Positions 6,037-6,729 of a DNA stretch of 6,729 nucleotides are shown one piece after another. How positions within the stretch are numbered: position 1 is the stretch's first letter; each line of letters starts with the position of its first letter. The notes beneath the pieces were generated by a model. It made no database searches, was not told the origin of the DNA, and saw only the letters and a list, made by a program, of their open reading frames with translations. The DNA comes from Rubrivivax sp. (GTDB lineage Bacteria > Pseudomonadota > Gammaproteobacteria > Burkholderiales > Burkholderiaceae_C), in NCBI GenBank assembly GCA_030693565.1, contig JAUYAJ010000103.1, positions 1 to 6,729 on the forward strand, written 5' to 3'. A program made the translations under genes and the position numbers.

Positions 6037-6729
6037 CGCGCCGGCCCCGCCACAGCTCACGCACCGAACGCCCCATGCCGGCCAGGCCGCGCGGCAGGAA
6101 CATCACGATCAGCACCAGCACGCTGCCGTAGATCACCAGGCTCAGCCCCGGCAGCGCGCCAAAGAGATTGCGCGTCAGCTCGGCCAGCAGGTGCAGCACG
6201 GCGGCGCCGAGCAGCGGCCCCCACAGCGTGCCCATGCCGCCGACGATGGCGCCGACCAGGGCTTCGACCGACACCGCCGGGCCGAAGGCGATCGCCGGGT
6301 CGATGTACTGGAACACCTGAACATAGAAAGCGCCACCCGCGCCCATGAAGGCCGCCGACACCGTGATGGCGCCGAGCTTGGTGCGAAACGGGTCGACGCC
6401 GATGGCGCGTGCCGCGTCCTCGTTGTCGCGCACTGCCTGCAGGTAGGCGCCGAAACGTGAATGGCGCAGCCATGCGGTGACGAGCAGCGCCGCGACGACG
6501 AAGGCCAGGATGAGCACGATGTAGCCTTTGCGCGATTCGAACTGCAGGTTCGCCACCGAGGTGTTCAGCGGCAGCATCATGCCGACGCCGCCGCCGGTGA
6601 AGTCGACCGACAGCGCGAGGATGCGGAACACCTCGGCACCGGCCAGCGTGACGAGCGCGCAGGACGAGCCTGACAGCCCGTAGCGGAACGACAGCGCGCC
6701 GACAAAAGCCCCCACCGCCGCCGCCGCCG
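6029..6729 (-). CDS. livM: Branched-chain amino acid-type ABC transporter permease LivM (partial, N terminus beyond the right edge)
   Basis: About 233 residues of an integral membrane permease are visible, and the frame stays open to the right edge, so the N-terminal helices are missing. The GTG at 6713-6715 is internal (Val), not a start. LivM hallmarks are the LVTLAGAEVFRIL segment, the AVRDNEDAARAIGVDPFRTKL cytoplasmic loop that contacts the ATPases, the AFMGAGGAFYVQVFQYIDP block and VGAIVGGMGTLWGPLLGAAVL. Several hydrophobic membrane spans are evident (for example around YIVLILAFVVAALLVTAWL and SLVIYGSVLVLIVMFLP). The C terminus, LPRGLAGM plus a short basic tail, is usual. A run of GCG codons gives four alanines at the window edge. 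The partner permease LivH and the cognate binding protein LivK are presumably upstream, outside the window. Confidence 0.92.
   Translation of the reverse strand, partial: AAAAVGAFVGALSFRYGLSGSSCALVTLAGAEVFRILALSVDFTGGGVGMMLPLNTSVANLQFESRKGYIVLILAFVVAALLVTAWLRHSRFGAYLQAVRDNEDAARAIGVDPFRTKLGAITVSAAFMGAGGAFYVQVFQYIDPAIAFGPAVSVEALVGAIVGGMGTLWGPLLGAAVLHLLAELTRNLFGALPGLSLVIYGSVLVLIVMFLPRGLAGMGRSVRELWRGRRDG

Noticed and set aside
6711..6729. CCG triplet run at the right edge as a microsatellite
   Set aside because: It is only about five repeats, encodes a short alanine run in a membrane protein, and is cut by the window edge, so no repeat behaviour can be judged.

Overview
The window is one dense, single-direction stretch of a high-GC proteobacterial genome. 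Every gene lies on the minus strand, so transcription runs from the right edge to the left edge. High GC, strong G/C third-position bias, a Bug (TctC-type) periplasmic binding protein, and a junction peptide of a type I recall from Burkholderiales all suggest a betaproteobacterium of that order. The species cannot be told from the sequence.

In transcription order the layout is: (1) a branched-chain-amino-acid-type ABC importer, with permease LivM (5' end beyond the right edge), ATPase LivG and ATPase LivF; (2) an orphan Bug/TctC solute-binding protein; (3) an aconitase-superfamily hydro-lyase made of a LeuC-like large and a LeuD-like small subunit; (4) a cyclic amidohydrolase of the hydantoinase/dihydropyrimidinase/allantoinase type with a complete binuclear metal centre; (5) the N-terminal part of an FAD-dependent dehydrogenase of the fumarate reductase/FAD_binding_2 type, running off the left edge. 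Most junctions are overlaps (ATGA, GTGA or 8 bp) or gaps of 2-13 bp, so this looks like one translationally coupled catabolic operon. No promoter or terminator is visible, and both ends probably lie outside the window.

The probable logic is uptake (Liv ABC proteins, Bug), ring opening (amidohydrolase), desaturation (flavoprotein) and hydration of the alkene (LeuCD-like enzyme). That fits breakdown of a cyclic amide or imide, or of a related carboxylate. The substrate cannot be read from the sequence, and the order of steps is inference. No leuA or leuB gene is present, so the LeuCD pair is unlikely to serve leucine synthesis.

The most unusual part is the 58-nt junction between the two hydro-lyase subunit genes. 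It holds a 21-codon mini-ORF that overlaps the leuC-like stop by ATGA and the leuD-like start by ATGA. Inside it is a perfect 11-bp inverted repeat that pairs with most of the strong AAGGAGG ribosome-binding site of the downstream gene. This looks like a compact translational-coupling relay and may be one copy of a dispersed Burkholderiales element. There is no non-coding stretch over 300 bases, and I saw no RNA gene, CRISPR array or insertion sequence.
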